Of a DNA stretch of 64,000 bases, positions 7,907 through 18,487 are shown piece after piece (within the stretch, counting starts at the first letter, position 1; every line of letters begins with the position of its first letter). The translations under genes were made by a program, and so were the position numbers. This DNA is from CAVZTA01 sp963778025 (GTDB taxonomy: Bacteria; Chloroflexota; Limnocylindria; Limnocylindrales; CSP1-4), in the NCBI GenBank assembly GCA_963778025.1, contig CAVZTA010000010.1, positions 1 to 64,000 on the forward strand, read 5' to 3'. A model generated the notes under the pieces. The model was not told the DNA's origin and searched no databases. It worked only from the letters and a program-made list of their open reading frames with translations.

Positions 7907-9784
7907 TCACGAATCGCCCCGAGGCGCCCCAAGCACGTAGACCTCCACACCCGACGGCTGGGCCTGGGAGCGAACGACCCGTTGCGTCGCCGGCTTGAAG
8001 TCCTCCGGCTTCGCGGTCGGGATGTCCACGAAGGTCTGTGGATTTCGATCCACGAGCGGGAACCAACTGCTCTGGACCTGGACCATGACGCGGTGCCCGC
8101 GACGAAAGACGTGGTTCACGTCGGGCATCGTGAAGGCCACGGCTTCGACCTCTCCCGGCACGAACGGCTCGGGCTGCTCGAAGCTCTTGCGGAACTTCCC
8201 GCGGAACGGTTCGCCGCGGACGAGCTGCTGGTATCCCGCGAGCCTGACCGTCGGCGGCCCGACGTCCCGCCCGTGGTCCGCCGCCCTCGCCGGCCGCCGG
8301 CGTGCTCCGATCCGGCGGATACACGTCGATCAGCTTCACGACCCAGTCCGAATCGGTCCCGGTCGTCGAGACGAACAGCTTCGGTGACACCGGACCGGCG
8401 AGCGCGAGGTCCTCCTCGAGCGGCTCCGTCACATACACGAGCACATCGGGCCGGGTCGCGGCGAAGCGCTGGTCAGCGACCATGTATTCCTCGGGCATCG
8501 CGGGCGACGCGTAGCCGATGAACGGCACCGGCTTCGCCGGATCGCTCACATATGAATCGCTCGCGTCCGCCTCGGCCGGCGGCTCGAAGGCAAGTCCGCC
8601 CGCCTCGCTGGAAGTACAGGGTCCGGGGTTTCGCGCCGGAGGGCGGCCAGCTTGCGATACTGCCGCCAGACATTCGTGCCGGTCTCGAACACGAATGCCT
8701 CGGGCAGATGCGGGTCAGGACCCTCCTTCAGATGAAACTCGAAGAACGGCAGGAGGATGTTCTCGAGGTAGAAGGTCGTCGTGTCCGCCCCGAAGTCGAC
8801 GCTGCCGAGGCGGTGTCCCAGGTACGCCGTCCACCCGCCGTGCACCCACGGGCCCATCACGAGGCTTTGGGCGACGTCGGGATTCGCGGCCTTGATGGCG
8901 CGATAGACCCGCAACGGTCCCATCAGATCCTCGGCATCGAACCAGCCACCGACCGTGAGGACCGGGCAGCGGATGTTCTCGAGATGACGCCAGATCGCCC
9001 GGGACTGCCAGAATCCGTCGTACGTCGGGTGCGCGAGCAGCTCGTCCCACGTCGGGTTCGGCGCGCCGAGTCGTGCCGTCGCGTTGCGGAGCGGACCGAG
9101 CTCGAGGAAGAACTCGTAGCCGTCCTCGGTGCCGTAGTCGAACGGGACCTCCACCTTGGGCGGCCGCGTCGGGCCGGACTGCGGCTGATAGGCCGCCACC
9201 GAGTTGAAGGCATGGGCCAGCATGAACGCCCCGCCGTGATACCAGTCGTCGTCGAGGAATAGATCGGCGACGGGCGCCTGCGGCGATGCTGCCTTGATCG
9301 CCGGGTGGGTGTCGATGATGCCGGCAGCCGTGAAGAACCCCGAGTACGAGATCCCCCAGATGCCGACGCGGCCGTTGTGGTTGGGCACCTGGGCGAGCAG
9401 CCAATCGACGGTGTCCCAGGTGTCGGTGCTCTCGTCAACGTCGGTGGCGGCCTGCTTCTCCGGCCGATGCGGCGTCACGTGCGTGAACTCGCCCTCGGAC
9501 ATGAAGCGACCGCGGACGTCCTGTCGGACCACGATGTAGCCCGCCTTCAGCAGCGCCTCGGTCTGGCTGCTGAATGCAGACTGCTCATCGGGACCGTATG
9601 GGGTCACCCCGAACGGCGTTCGGGTGAGCATGAGCGGATAGCTCGTCGTGGTGTCCTTGGGGACGAGCACCGACGTGAAGAGGCGCACCCCATCGCGCAT
9701 GGGGATGCGGAACTCGTACTTCGTGTAGTGCTCGCTCGCGTCGTAGGCGGCGCTCTCGCGATCGGGTCCTGCGGAGGCTGTCAT
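7907..9784 (-). CDS. CocE/NonD-type X-Pro dipeptidyl-peptidase-like hydrolase (frameshifted)
   Basis: An alpha/beta hydrolase of the S15/CocE family, which cleaves esters or N-terminal X-Pro dipeptides. The first 400 residues are intact: oxyanion-region RQDVRGRF, nucleophile Ser146 in GISYSG, acid Asp283 in GGWFDAED and base His315 in GPWVHGGW. The C-terminal jelly-roll domain continues through three other frames (GAKPRTLYFQRGG, then FAATRPDVLVYVTEPL, then HRVMVQVQSSWFPLVDRNPQ). This requires indels near 8655, 8600 and 8290. The rebuilt protein of about 620 residues has the normal family length. No signal peptide is evident, so it is likely cytoplasmic. Confidence 0.85.
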
Positions 9785-9816
9785 CGCGGGAACACTAGAC
9801 GGTCAGCGTCCGAACG

Positions 9817-10597
9817 CTAGGCCTGATGGGTTTCGCCGGAGGCCCAAACCTTCGTGACGGTGCGGGTCGCGAAGCCCATGCTCTCGTAGAGCCGGTAGCC
9901 GGCGGGCGTCGCGCCCAGGAAGAAGCGACGAGCGCCCTGCGTTCGCGCCTCGGCCAATGCCGTCGACAGCAACCGTCGACCGACGCCGGAGCGCTGCCGC
10001 GTAGCTGTCCGTCGCCATCGACCAGATGCCGGCCGTGTCGCCCTGGTGGATGACGGTGACGGTTCCGACGACGTCGTCCTCGATCGAGGCGAGGAACACG
10101 TCGACGTTCGGAGCGTCCACGAGGGACGCTGGCAGCACACGTCGAACGGCGTCCACCGGCATGCCGAATCCCGAGCTCAGCACCTGCGCATTGGCCTCCG
10201 CCGCCGCGAGCCCGCTGGCCCGCCGCACGACGACCGAGTCGTTCCCTTCGGGATCGATCGGCGCGTCTTCGCGAACCATGAACGGGAAGTCGACGACGTG
10301 GACGAGGCCCAGGTCAGCGGCCGTCTGCACGACCCCGCTTCCGGCCTCGGGAAACAGGATGGCGAGGAATGGCAGGCTCTTCGAGATGAACGTGGTGCAA
10401 GCGGCCCCAAAGGCACCGCTTTCAGTCGCGCCATGTCCGGCAACGATGTAGTTCAAGTCAGCGACCGGCTCGCCGGTCGTTACCGAACAGCAGCCCGGAC
10501 GCAGGGTGCACTCGAACCGTTCAGCCTGCCCGAGGTACGTGACGAAGGCCTCGCTCGTCAGCCGGCGCAGGACGGACTCGGTCAACGGCTTGGTCAT
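9817..10597 (-). CDS. GNAT-family N-acetyltransferase (one frameshift)
   Basis: The N-terminal 130 residues are family-specific (LAILFPEAGSGVVQTAADLG). The GNAT fold then follows: DVFLASIEDDVVGTVTVIHQ, a shift near 10000, then the acetyl-CoA pyrophosphate loop RSGVGRRLLSTALAEAR and GYRLYESMGFATRT. It transfers an acetyl group from acetyl-CoA to an unknown amine. Restoring one base gives a product of about 259 residues ending WASGETHQA. It shares the minus strand with the hydrolase downstream and is divergent from the cyclase fusion. Confidence 0.75.
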
Positions 10598-10649
10598 CGA
10601 CGATGGATAGTAGGAGGATCGAGCCGGTAGAGGAGGGCGTTTGGACGTG

Positions 10650-11985
10650 ATGCCACCTGACGTCTCCTACGCGAGAAGCGGCGACGTCGCGATCGCGTAC
10701 CAGGTCGTTGGCACAGGTCTGGTCGACATCGTGTTCGTCCGCGGGATCGCAGGCGACCTGCTCTCGACATGGGATCAACCGCTGCTCGTCCGCCACGTGC
10801 AGGGTCTCGCGGACAACGGCCGTGTCCTGATGCTCGACAGGCGCGGAACCGGGCTGTCCGACCGCGTGCGCGAAGTGCAGTCCCTTGACACCGCCATGGA
10901 CGACATCCGAGCCGTGATGGACGCCACCGGATCGGACCGCGCGGTGCTGTGGAGCGGGGCGACGAGCACTGGTTTGGCTGTCCTCTTCGCGGCGACGTAC
11001 CCGGAGCGCTGTGCCGGTCTTGTCCTCTTCGATCCGCGGATCAGGGGCACCCGCGCCCATGACTACCCGTGGGCCGACACGCCAGGAGGAGTGGCGCTCT
11101 CGGCTCGCCGACGTCCGGGCCGGCTGGGGCGCTCGCGAGTATCTCGAGCGGCTCGCGGCGGAATGGGCACCGGAGGTGGCCGAAGACGGCGCCTTCCGAG
11201 AGTGGTTCGTGTGGCACATGCGGCGCAGCCTCAGCCCGGGAGCGGCGTTGACGTCGTTCCGAACGGCGATGGACCTCGACGTCAGCGATGTCCTCGCGGC
11301 GGTTCGCGTTCCGACCCTGGTGTTGCCTCACCCGGCGAACCCTGGTCCTGGCCGTTTCACCGCCGACCGGATCCGCGGCGCCGAAGTCGTCGAGCTGCCA
11401 CCGCTGCGCGGCCTCTATACGTGGGTGGACGACGACGTCCACAGGGCGACGATGGCCGCGACCGCGCGCTTCGTCGCGCAGGTGACCAACCTCGCAACCC
11501 CGGAGCGGGTCCTCGCGACCGTGCTCTTTACCGATATCGTCGGATCGACGGAACTCGCCGGCAAGCTCGGCGATGTCGCGTGGCGAGACCTGGTCGGCCG
11601 CCACCATGCGATCGTCCGGCGTGAGCTGGCGCGCTATCACGGCCGGGAGCTCGACACGGCGGGTGACGGGTTCTTCGCGGTCTTCGATGGTCCGGCCCGG
11701 GCCGTCCAGGCTGCTGCCGCGATCCGCGATCAACTCCACGAGATCGGCATCGACGTTCGAGCCGGCTTGCACACCGGCGAATTCGAGATCGGTGACGGCA
11801 AGGTCGTGGGGATCGGCGTGTCGATCGGTGCGCGGATCTCGGCGCTGGCAGGACCGGGCGAGGTGCTGGTTTCGAGCACCGTCAAGGACCTGGTCGCCGG
11901 TTCCGGCCTCCGATTCGACGACCGTGGCGAGCACGCGCTCAAGGGGATCGATGAGCCGTGGCGGGTATTGGCGCTGAGACCTTGA
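10650..11985 (+). CDS. Alpha/beta-hydrolase fused to class III nucleotide cyclase (one frameshift)
   Basis: Residues 1-260 look like an alpha/beta hydrolase: DVAIAYQVVGTGLVDIVFVR, DRRGTGLSDR and LVLFDPRIRG. The usual GxSxG elbow reads GATST, so hydrolase activity is doubtful. Residues 275-445 form a class III adenylate/guanylate cyclase domain: ATVLFTDIVGSTELA with the first metal Asp, then DTAGDGFFAVFDGPARAV with the second, and GVSIGARISALA. A one-base shift near 11080 separates the hydrolase start from the rest. ATG at 10650 is preferred because AGAGGAGGG lies upstream; GTG 10647 is possible. Expected role: cyclic-nucleotide synthesis controlled by the hydrolase-like sensor. Confidence 0.8.
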
Positions 11986-12267
11986 CCTCGTTCGCGGCGG
12001 AAACGGGACGTTGCGGCGGTCCACAGCGATCTGGGTCTCCGCGCGAACAGGTGATGCGTGTGGCTCCGAGCGATCCGAGATCAGAACGAGCCCAGGTGGC
12101 TGACTACTGAGTCCGACTCGTGGCGCGGACGCGCCACGAGCGGGGGACCGACCTGTTACGAGACTGACGAGCGATCATCGTCGCTCAGATCCACAACCTC
12201 CGAGTTCCCCCACGGGGGTCGAGCGCCCGGGACAGTCCCGACAGGAGCAGCTTGCGGAGGAGGTCGC

Positions 12268-13281
12268 TCACGACGCGTCGACCTCGGTGCGGATACTCGG
12301 GATGTATTCGAGATCGACCTCGACCGGGATGCCGAGCGCCGCCGCCAGGCCCCGCGCGAGTCCCGCCGGGTCGCCCGGTGCATCCGGTCCGCGAACGATC
12401 AGGGTGACGTGGTTCTCGTCCAGCGACCAGCTCACGATCGTGAGGTCACGAGCGCCGATCCAGGCACGGATGACGGGCGCACCCTCATCGGATCGGATCG
12501 TCGTGACCGCTCGCTTCGCCCCCGTGACGACCAGGGGAACGGCGATGATGCACAGCGCGACGATGGCGAGGATGAAGCCGTTGCGGACGCGGTTCCGCTC
12601 CCTCAGCATCGCCGCGTCCGGCGCGGCGCCGGCCAGCGCGAAGACCGTGGATGCGGACACGGTGATGGCCGCGAAGTTGGCCAGGAACAGCAGCAGCGCG
12701 CCGGCAGCATCGTCCGGTCGACGCAGCTCGAGGCAGATCCCGACGGTCGCGAGCGGCGGCACCAGGGAGACAGCGATGGCGACACCTGGCAGGGCGTCGC
12801 TGCCCGTCCTCCGAACGGTCACGTAGGCTCCTGCCGCCCCGGCCGCGAGTGCCACGCCAAGGTCCAGCAAGCCTGGCGCGGTCCTCGCCACGATCGATGG
12901 CGTCAGCACCACGGGGTCGGGGATCAGCACGGACACGAGGAAGCCGATCGAGATCACCGCGAGCGCGCCCAGCAGCACCTGGACGAACGTTCGCGCCATC
13001 CATCGATCGCGTGCGGTCACGAGCGCCCCCGCGAACGCCATGATGGCGCCGCCGAGCGGCGCGACGACCATGGCGCCGATGATCGACGCGACGGAGTCCT
13101 GGAACAGCCCGAAGGAGGCGATCAGCGCCGCCAGACCGAGGAGGACGCTGAACGTGACGAGCGACTTGCGGTACGCCGCTCCCTCGGGGAACAGGTCGTC
13201 GAGTTGCGCGGCGCCGAGCGACTGCCTCGCATCGGGAAGCGGTCGCTGGGGAAGGGCAGACGGCGGGAGGGCGCCGCTCAT
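12268..13281 (-). CDS. DUF389 family membrane protein
   Basis: 337 residues. After a short N-terminus, about eight membrane segments follow. The conserved DUF389 core is LFQDSVASIIGAMVVAPLGG, then ARTFVQVLLGALAVISIGFL and GVAIAVSLVPPLATVGICLE. The last 90 residues form a soluble domain (VSWSLDENHVTLIVRGPDAP, then PVEVDLEYIPSI). Family members are uncharacterised inner-membrane proteins; transport is suggested by topology only. Intact and close to usual length. No partner gene beside it. Confidence 0.85.
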   Translation of the reverse strand: MSGALPPSALPQRPLPDARQSLGAAQLDDLFPEGAAYRKSLVTFSVLLGLAALIASFGLFQDSVASIIGAMVVAPLGGAIMAFAGALVTARDRWMARTFVQVLLGALAVISIGFLVSVLIPDPVVLTPSIVARTAPGLLDLGVALAAGAAGAYVTVRRTGSDALPGVAIAVSLVPPLATVGICLELRRPDDAAGALLLFLANFAAITVSASTVFALAGAAPDAAMLRERNRVRNGFILAIVALCIIAVPLVVTGAKRAVTTIRSDEGAPVIRAWIGARDLTIVSWSLDENHVTLIVRGPDAPGDPAGLARGLAAALGIPVEVDLEYIPSIRTEVDAS

Positions 13282-14128
13282 CGGGACACCTCTGCAGCTG
13301 GCAATGACTGCCGAGTGAGGATATGCGAGTCACTGCGAGACTTCGCGACCAGGGATGCTGGAGCTACCCGCCGACCAGCACGTCCCTGACCGGCTGCTCT
13401 TCCAGGCGCGCAACGCCGTCCGGAAGCGGGGACCGCCACGCGGGCCGGCGCGGCGATCGGACCCGCACGAGAAGGCGGGTCGATGACCCCCCATAGGACA
13501 TCGACCCGCTCGAGGAGTCACGGCATGCCGAATGCTCGCCATGCATCGGTCAGACGCTCATCCTGGATCGGTGTTACAGGGTGTCGGCGACTGCTTGGGT
13601 ATGGGTCATCGAGCCCCTCTGCGCGCGGTTGGGACATGACTGACTCGGCGCGTCGCGGATAGCAACACCAACGAGGGATCGTGTCCGCGATCCACAGGCG
13701 CATGCGCGTCGAGCGCCCGAAACATGCGGCTGGTCGGCGCGCTCAGGCAGAGGCTGGCCCAATCCGTCCAGGAGCACCCAGGGGTGCGGAGGGAGTCCGG
13801 CGGCTCGACCTGCAGCGCATCGTCGACTGCGGAATCCATGTCCATCGCGCGGCCCAGCGCTGCCTCCCCGCGCGAATACCTCCGAGGAGAGGTTCGTCGA
13901 CCGATCTCGAGCGCGCGCGCCGGATCGCCGTCCCTTCCGGCAGTCGGCCGGCTCTCGCGATCAGCAGGTCCGACAAGCGCGAAACCTCCTCGCGACGGGT
14001 GGCGGTCAGGATATCGACTCACCAGGTGACGTCGCCTCGTGCTCCTTGCCGGGATGCAGGTCGGGGTGGGTCGGGTCGCGTTCAAATGACCTCTCGACGT
14101 CGCACCGTTCGCGAACAGGGAGCTCGCC
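13282..14128. other. Long region with no recognised gene
   Basis: Open frames exist on both strands, but none shows a domain, membrane pattern or ribosome site that convinces. A strong inverted repeat lies at 13475-13509. The stretch may hold a decayed gene; minus-strand text near 13745-13975 (MSDLLIARAGRLPEGTAIRR) is the most protein-like part, but no family was recognised. Confidence 0.35.
13475..13509. terminator. Hairpin, terminator-like
   Basis: An 11-bp perfect stem, GCGGGTCGATG with CATCGACCCGC, with a 13-base loop. It lies in a gene-poor stretch and has no clear U-tract, so direction and function are uncertain. Confidence 0.4.
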
Positions 14129-14470
14129 ATGTCGGAGATCGGCCCAGCTGATCCGGAGTCTCAGACGAACGGGGAGGAGGCCCTTCCGATGGCATCGCAG
14201 ATCGGTGGCCGGCCGCTTGCCCATGTCGCCGGCGCGATCGGCATCGTTGCGCAGCTGGCCAGCGCCTACTGGTACGTCCTGTACCCGTTGCTGGTCATCC
14301 CTTCACCGGCGAGCTACGCGTTCTTCGTGGCCTGGTTCATCCTGGTCGGACTCACGATCATCTGGTGGCGACACCACCCGATCCGGTCGTTCTTCGTTCC
14401 GATCGTGTCGATCCCGGTCGCGGTCATCGCCATCTCGATCGGCACGACGCTCTGGGGCTGGGCGCCCTGA
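14129..14470 (+). CDS. Small three-helix membrane protein
   Basis: 113 residues with helices at about 34-53 (AIGIVAQLASAYWYVLYPLL), 61-79 (YAFFVAWFILVGLTIIW) and 87-106 (FVPIVSIPVAVIAISIGT). ATG at 14129 is preceded by AGGGAG. No family recognised; intact. A role in the membrane is all that can be said. Confidence 0.6.
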   Translation: MSEIGPADPESQTNGEEALPMASQIGGRPLAHVAGAIGIVAQLASAYWYVLYPLLVIPSPASYAFFVAWFILVGLTIIWWRHHPIRSFFVPIVSIPVAVIAISIGTTLWGWAP

Positions 14471-14645
14471 GCGCGCTGTCGAACCGGGGCGGGCCGAGAA
14501 GCTCGTAGAAGGATCAGGACCCGACGACCCCTCGCCCCGGCGCGGCCTTCCGCCGGGTGGGGGTGGTGCCTGCACCGTTGACGCCGATCGGCCCATGGGC
14601 CTTCATCCGGGGCCTGGCCTTCGAAGCGTTACAGAGAGGATCCGG

Positions 14646-15448
14646 ATGCGTCGGTCCATGTCCACGTTCGGTATCGGGGTGCTCGCCCTGCTCGTTGTCG
14701 CGTGCTCGACACCCGCCGCGTCGCCCGCGGCCTCGTCGAGCGCCGCGCGGCAAGCCGACGGAGCAGCTCGCTGGGGTGACGTGGACGCTGACCTCGTACG
14801 ACCTCTCGGGCACGTCGACCGACGTCCCGGACGATGTGGTGGCCGACCTTCACATCGATGGGACGCAGATCTCCGGCTCCGCGGGTTGCAACTCGTTCAC
14901 GGGGACGGTCACGGTGAGCGGGACCAGTGTCAAGGTGGGGCCGTTGGCGACCACCAAGAAGGCGTGTGAGGGAGCCGCAGCCGACGTCGAGGCCGCGTAT
15001 CTCGCCAACCTCCAGAAGGCCGCCTCGTTCTCCGTGACGGCACTCGGCCTGAAGATCAACGACTCGACGGGCGCGCCGATCCTGGTCTTCGAGCCGGGTC
15101 CCGCGAACGCGCTCGAGGGTTCGTGGAGCGTCACCGGCTACAACAACGGGAAGGGCGCGGTCACCACGCCGACGGCGGGCACGACCTTGACGGCGATGTT
15201 CACGCTCGACCATGTCTCCGGGTCGAGTGGCTGCAACACCTACGACGGTGGCTACACGATCGACGGTACGACCATCAAGATCGGGCCGCTGGCCGCGACG
15301 CGGATGGCCTGCGCCCAGGACGTCATGGATCAGGAGACCGCCTTCCTGACCGCGCTCCAGGCGGCGACGACGGTGGAGTCAGTCGGGCGCGAATGTGACG
15401 CTTCGCGACAGCGCCGGGGCGATCCAGGTGACCCTGGCCCCGGGCTGA
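14646..15448 (+). CDS. Lipoprotein with two META/HslJ domains (two frameshifts)
   Basis: ATG at 14646 (alternative 14658) starts a lipoprotein signal peptide ending LLVVAC. After an Ala/Ser linker, a shift near 14757 leads into two META domains. Domain 1 has LAGVTWTLTSYDL and ISGSAGCNSFTGTVTVSG; domain 2 has LEGSWSVTGYNNGKG and VSGSSGCNTYDGGYTIDG. Both carry the G-C-N-x-[FY] signature. A second shift near 15385 restores the ending SGANVTLRDSAGAIQVTLAP and a stop at 15446-15448. META domains occur in envelope-stress and heat-shock lipoproteins such as HslJ; exact function unknown. It is convergent with the PKD protein gene. Confidence 0.75.
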
Positions 15449-15471
15449 GTCCACACAGCCGCCGACTCGGG

Positions 15472-16650
15472 TCAGCCGACCGGGATCACCTCGCTCAGCG
15501 AGGCCTCGTCGCCCGAGGATGATGTCGCGCGCAGCGTGACGGTGTAGCTGCCGGGCGAGTCGTACGCGTGGGTCGGGTTGCGCGCCGTCGAGGTGTCGCC
15601 ATCGCCGAAGCTCCACGTCCACGAGACCGCGTTCTTCGTCCGGTTCCGGAAGTGGACCGAGAGCCCGTTCGTGGACCAGTCGAAGTCGGCCTGCGGCGGG
15701 TCGGCGGCCGGGGGCGGCGTCGCCGTGGGCGTCGGCACCGGGGTCGGGGTGGTGGTCGGACGGGGCGTCGGTGTCGGCGTCGGGGTCGGCGTGGGGGTCG
15801 GCGTGGGCGTCGGGCCGGGGGTACTCGTCGGTGTCGGCGCGGGCGTGGGCGGCGTTCGTCGGGTGCGAGGTCGGGTCGGGCGTCGGATCCGGCGTGGTCT
15901 CGGCGCCGGCGCCACCGGTGGTGTCGTCACCACCGCCCGTCGCGCCACGGCCCGGGGCCGCGGTCCGGTGAGGCGTGGCGACCGGCGCCCGCGTCGGACG
16001 CAGGGTGACCACGGATGTCGGCGCGAGCGTCCCGTCGACGGATCCTGCGATCAGGCCGGGCACGCCGATGGGAGGCGATCCGCGAAGTGCCGGGAAACGC
16101 GTCGCGCTGGTATCCAGCACGCCACCGCTCCACGTCGGGATGGCCACGACGATGGCGGCGGCGATCAATGCCACGATCCCGCCGACGAACACCGCGGCAC
16201 GTCGATGGGTCCGCGCGGGCGGCCGGCGGCTCTGGCGCGAGGGTCGGCGTTCGGGCGAGGGCGGCCGCCATCGACGGTGAGCGGGTGCCCTCGACCGGGG
16301 CGTCGGGCGTGGATGCAGCCGTCGCGCCCAGCCGCACCGACTCGACATCCGCGGGCACGAAGGGCCTCGGCGCGCGCGGATCGCCTGGCTGGGTGTGCTG
16401 CGCGGTCCGCATCCGCCACGCGAGCTCCGACTCGTTGCGCTGTCGGAACGTCGACGACGTGAGTGGATCCGTGCGACCGCCCGGGTCACCTCCGCCGGGA
16501 TCGTGGGGCGCGACCAGCAGCCACTCGTCGGGGGAGGCCGGAGGGCATCGGTGTGGCGCGACGCCGGACGACGAGGACGCTCAGGAGGATCGCGATCAGG
16601 GCGGCGATCGCGACCACGATGACGCTGGCGATGACAAGCTCGGCAGCCAT
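15472..16650 (-). CDS. Membrane protein with Pro/Thr-rich stalk and C-terminal PKD domain (frameshifted)
   Basis: ATG at 16650 begins with a membrane helix (LVIASVIVVAIAALIAILLS). A hydrophilic part (ESELAWRMRTAQHTQPGDP) follows, then a second helix (VFVGGIVALIAAAIVVAIPT). Next come a long exported linker of Thr-Pro repeats and one PKD domain: ADFDWSTNGLSVHFRNRT, WTWSFGDGDTSTARNPTHAY and GSYTVTLRATSSSGDEA. PKD domains mediate surface or polysaccharide interactions. Joining the parts needs shifts near 16545, 16205 and 15850, the last within the repetitive linker where indels are easy. Likely a cell-surface adhesin-like protein. Confidence 0.6.
15722..15870. repeat. GTCGGCGTCGGGGT-type low-complexity repeat
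   Basis: A run of six-base units of the form GTCGGC/GTGGGG. On the minus strand it encodes alternating Thr-Pro of the surface-protein stalk. It is prone to slippage and coincides with one of that gene's frame changes. Confidence 0.7.
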
Positions 16651-16841
16651 GCACCCTCGGTGGCCCCCCGTCGTCCCTCGCGGTAGCTGAACGATACGTC
16701 ATCCGAACTCGATCCTGCCATCCGGTCGAACGGGCGTTCCGTCTCCGCGGTCGCAGCCACCCCCACGTGGTGGACCCGGTCACGGCCAGCGGAACTACGG
16801 CGCCCACGATCGGCGACCCTCCTCGCTCGGGCGGTCGCGCG

Positions 16842-18339
16842 CTAAGCCGTCGGCGTTCGCCCCGGGCCCGTCGCGGGCGCCGTCGCCACGTGGGTCTCGT
16901 CGCCCTCGGGCAGCTCCTCGCGCATGCCGGCGTTGATCGCGAACGCGTTCTTGATGCCCGCCGCGATGGCACCCTCGATCCAGCGCCGCGCCCGCTGATC
17001 GCACGCGTCGTTCGCGAACCACACCCGTCCGCAGGGCCGGATGATGTCGTCGTAGAAGCGCGACGTCATCTCGAACGGCCGGAACAGCGGCCCGATGCCG
17101 CCCGCATACGGGTCGAGCGACCAGTCGTGCGAGATGCCGAACTCGAACGTCGACGCCGGCCTCGGGATGGATCCGGCACAGGTCTTCCATCGCCTGGGAG
17201 ATCCGATCGGCCTCGGACAGCATCGAGTAGGCCATCGAGTCCTGTTCCCACGCGTACGACGCGATGAGCACGCCCTTCTCGAGGTCGGGGTCCTGGCCGG
17301 CCGGGGTGTAGACGATCTGGCGGATCGCGAGGTCGGTCGCGGTCGCGCCGTGGGTGATCGCGTAGTCGTCGACCCACCACTTCCGAGTGAACTGGAAGAA
17401 GATCTTGTGCGCCCGGCCGTAGTAGACGTTGCGCATCGTGAAGCGCTTGTCGAGATCGAGGCCGTCGATCTCCATGTGTCGCAGCAGCACGAACGGGACG
17501 GTCACGATGACCTCGTCGCCCGTGACCACGCCCTCGGTGCCGACGGGGTCCTTGTAGCGCACGGTCACGCCGTCCGGCCGCTGCTCGATGGCGTGGACGA
17601 CCGCCCCGAAGCGCGTGTCCGCGATGAGCGCCGGCGAGAACGCGTTGGGCAGGGAATCCGACCCGTCGACGATGTACGACAGGTGTCCGAACACGTCCTC
17701 GTGATAGTGGGCGAACCATTCGACGAGGGAGAAGTGGTAGCGGCCCTCCAGGTTGAGCAGCGGGCCCATGAGCGAGATCGCCTGCTCCGAGACGCCACGG
17801 GCGATGAGGAAGCTCAGCAGCGACTCGCCGTCGTACTGGTCGATCATCCGGCGCCAGCCGTCGGGCTCCGCGATGAGCGTCGTCAGCGGCTCCATCGCCC
17901 GCTTGAGGAGGTCGGACGGGAGGATGCCGCGCTCGTTGTCGGGCAGCCCGTAGTCGAAGCTCGACGCGGTGAACTCGCTGCGTCGCACCCGCTTCCCATC
18001 GAGCACGACGAAGGTGTCCTCGTCGTACATCGGGAACGCCGCCGTCGGCAGCCGGAACCGCTCGTTGATGAGGTACTGCCCGAGGAGGTGATGGGCGGGG
18101 AAGCGCATCGCGCCGAACTCGCCGTACATCCGTCCCGCGAAGCCGCGGTACGTGTACACCCGCCCGCCCAGCCAATTCCTGGCTTCCAGGATCGTGACCG
18201 TGTGACCGGCTTCCTTGAGCAGCAGCCCGGCGGTCAGCCCGGCCATCCCGGCACCCACGATGACGACATGGCGGCGCGGGGCGTCGGTCGGCGGCAGGCC
18301 AGCACGGAGGGTGTCGAGCAGGTCGATGCGCGTGGTCAT
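16842..18339 (-). CDS. Flavin monoamine oxidase / L-amino-acid oxidase (one frameshift)
   Basis: An FAD-dependent amine oxidase that deaminates an amine or amino acid with release of H2O2. The dinucleotide-binding motif VVIVGAGMAGLTAGLLL starts near residue 25 and is followed by the ribose-binding LEARNWLGGRVYTYRG. The substrate domain has GEFGAMRFP, typical of L-amino-acid oxidases. A shift near 17165 separates the last 105 residues (EFGISHDWSLDPYAGGIGPL, then GRVWFANDACD), which hold the C-terminal FAD-contact region. ATG at 18339 with AGGGGACC upstream is preferred to longer starts. Divergent from the EfeU gene. Confidence 0.8.
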
Positions 18340-18428
18340 GGGCGGTCCCCTGGCGGTCGGCTGGATCGCGTCCGATGGTGACACGGGATACCCCGCCTGT
18401 TGCGGTCCCGGGCGGTCCGTGTTAGCGT

Positions 18429-18466
18429 CTCAAGCAACCTTGAGTCGGTCACTCAGGCACCCTTGA
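18429..18466. promoter_or_regulatory. Candidate operator upstream of the EfeU gene
   Basis: Contains an inverted repeat CTCAAG-CAAC-CTTGAG (18429-18444), a second one TGAGT...ACTCA (18441-18455), and CCTTGA repeated at 18439-18444 and 18461-18466 with a 22-bp period. It lies 22-59 bp before the iron-permease start. A metal-dependent repressor site is a reasonable guess, but the sequence does not match the classic Fur or IdeR box. Confidence 0.4.
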
Positions 18467-18487
18467 TACGAGGCGACGCACCCGTCC

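Noticed and set aside
15722..15870. GTCGGC-type repeats as a regulatory or CRISPR element
   Set aside because: The repeats encode the Thr-Pro stalk of a surface protein and are explained by codon-level repetition.
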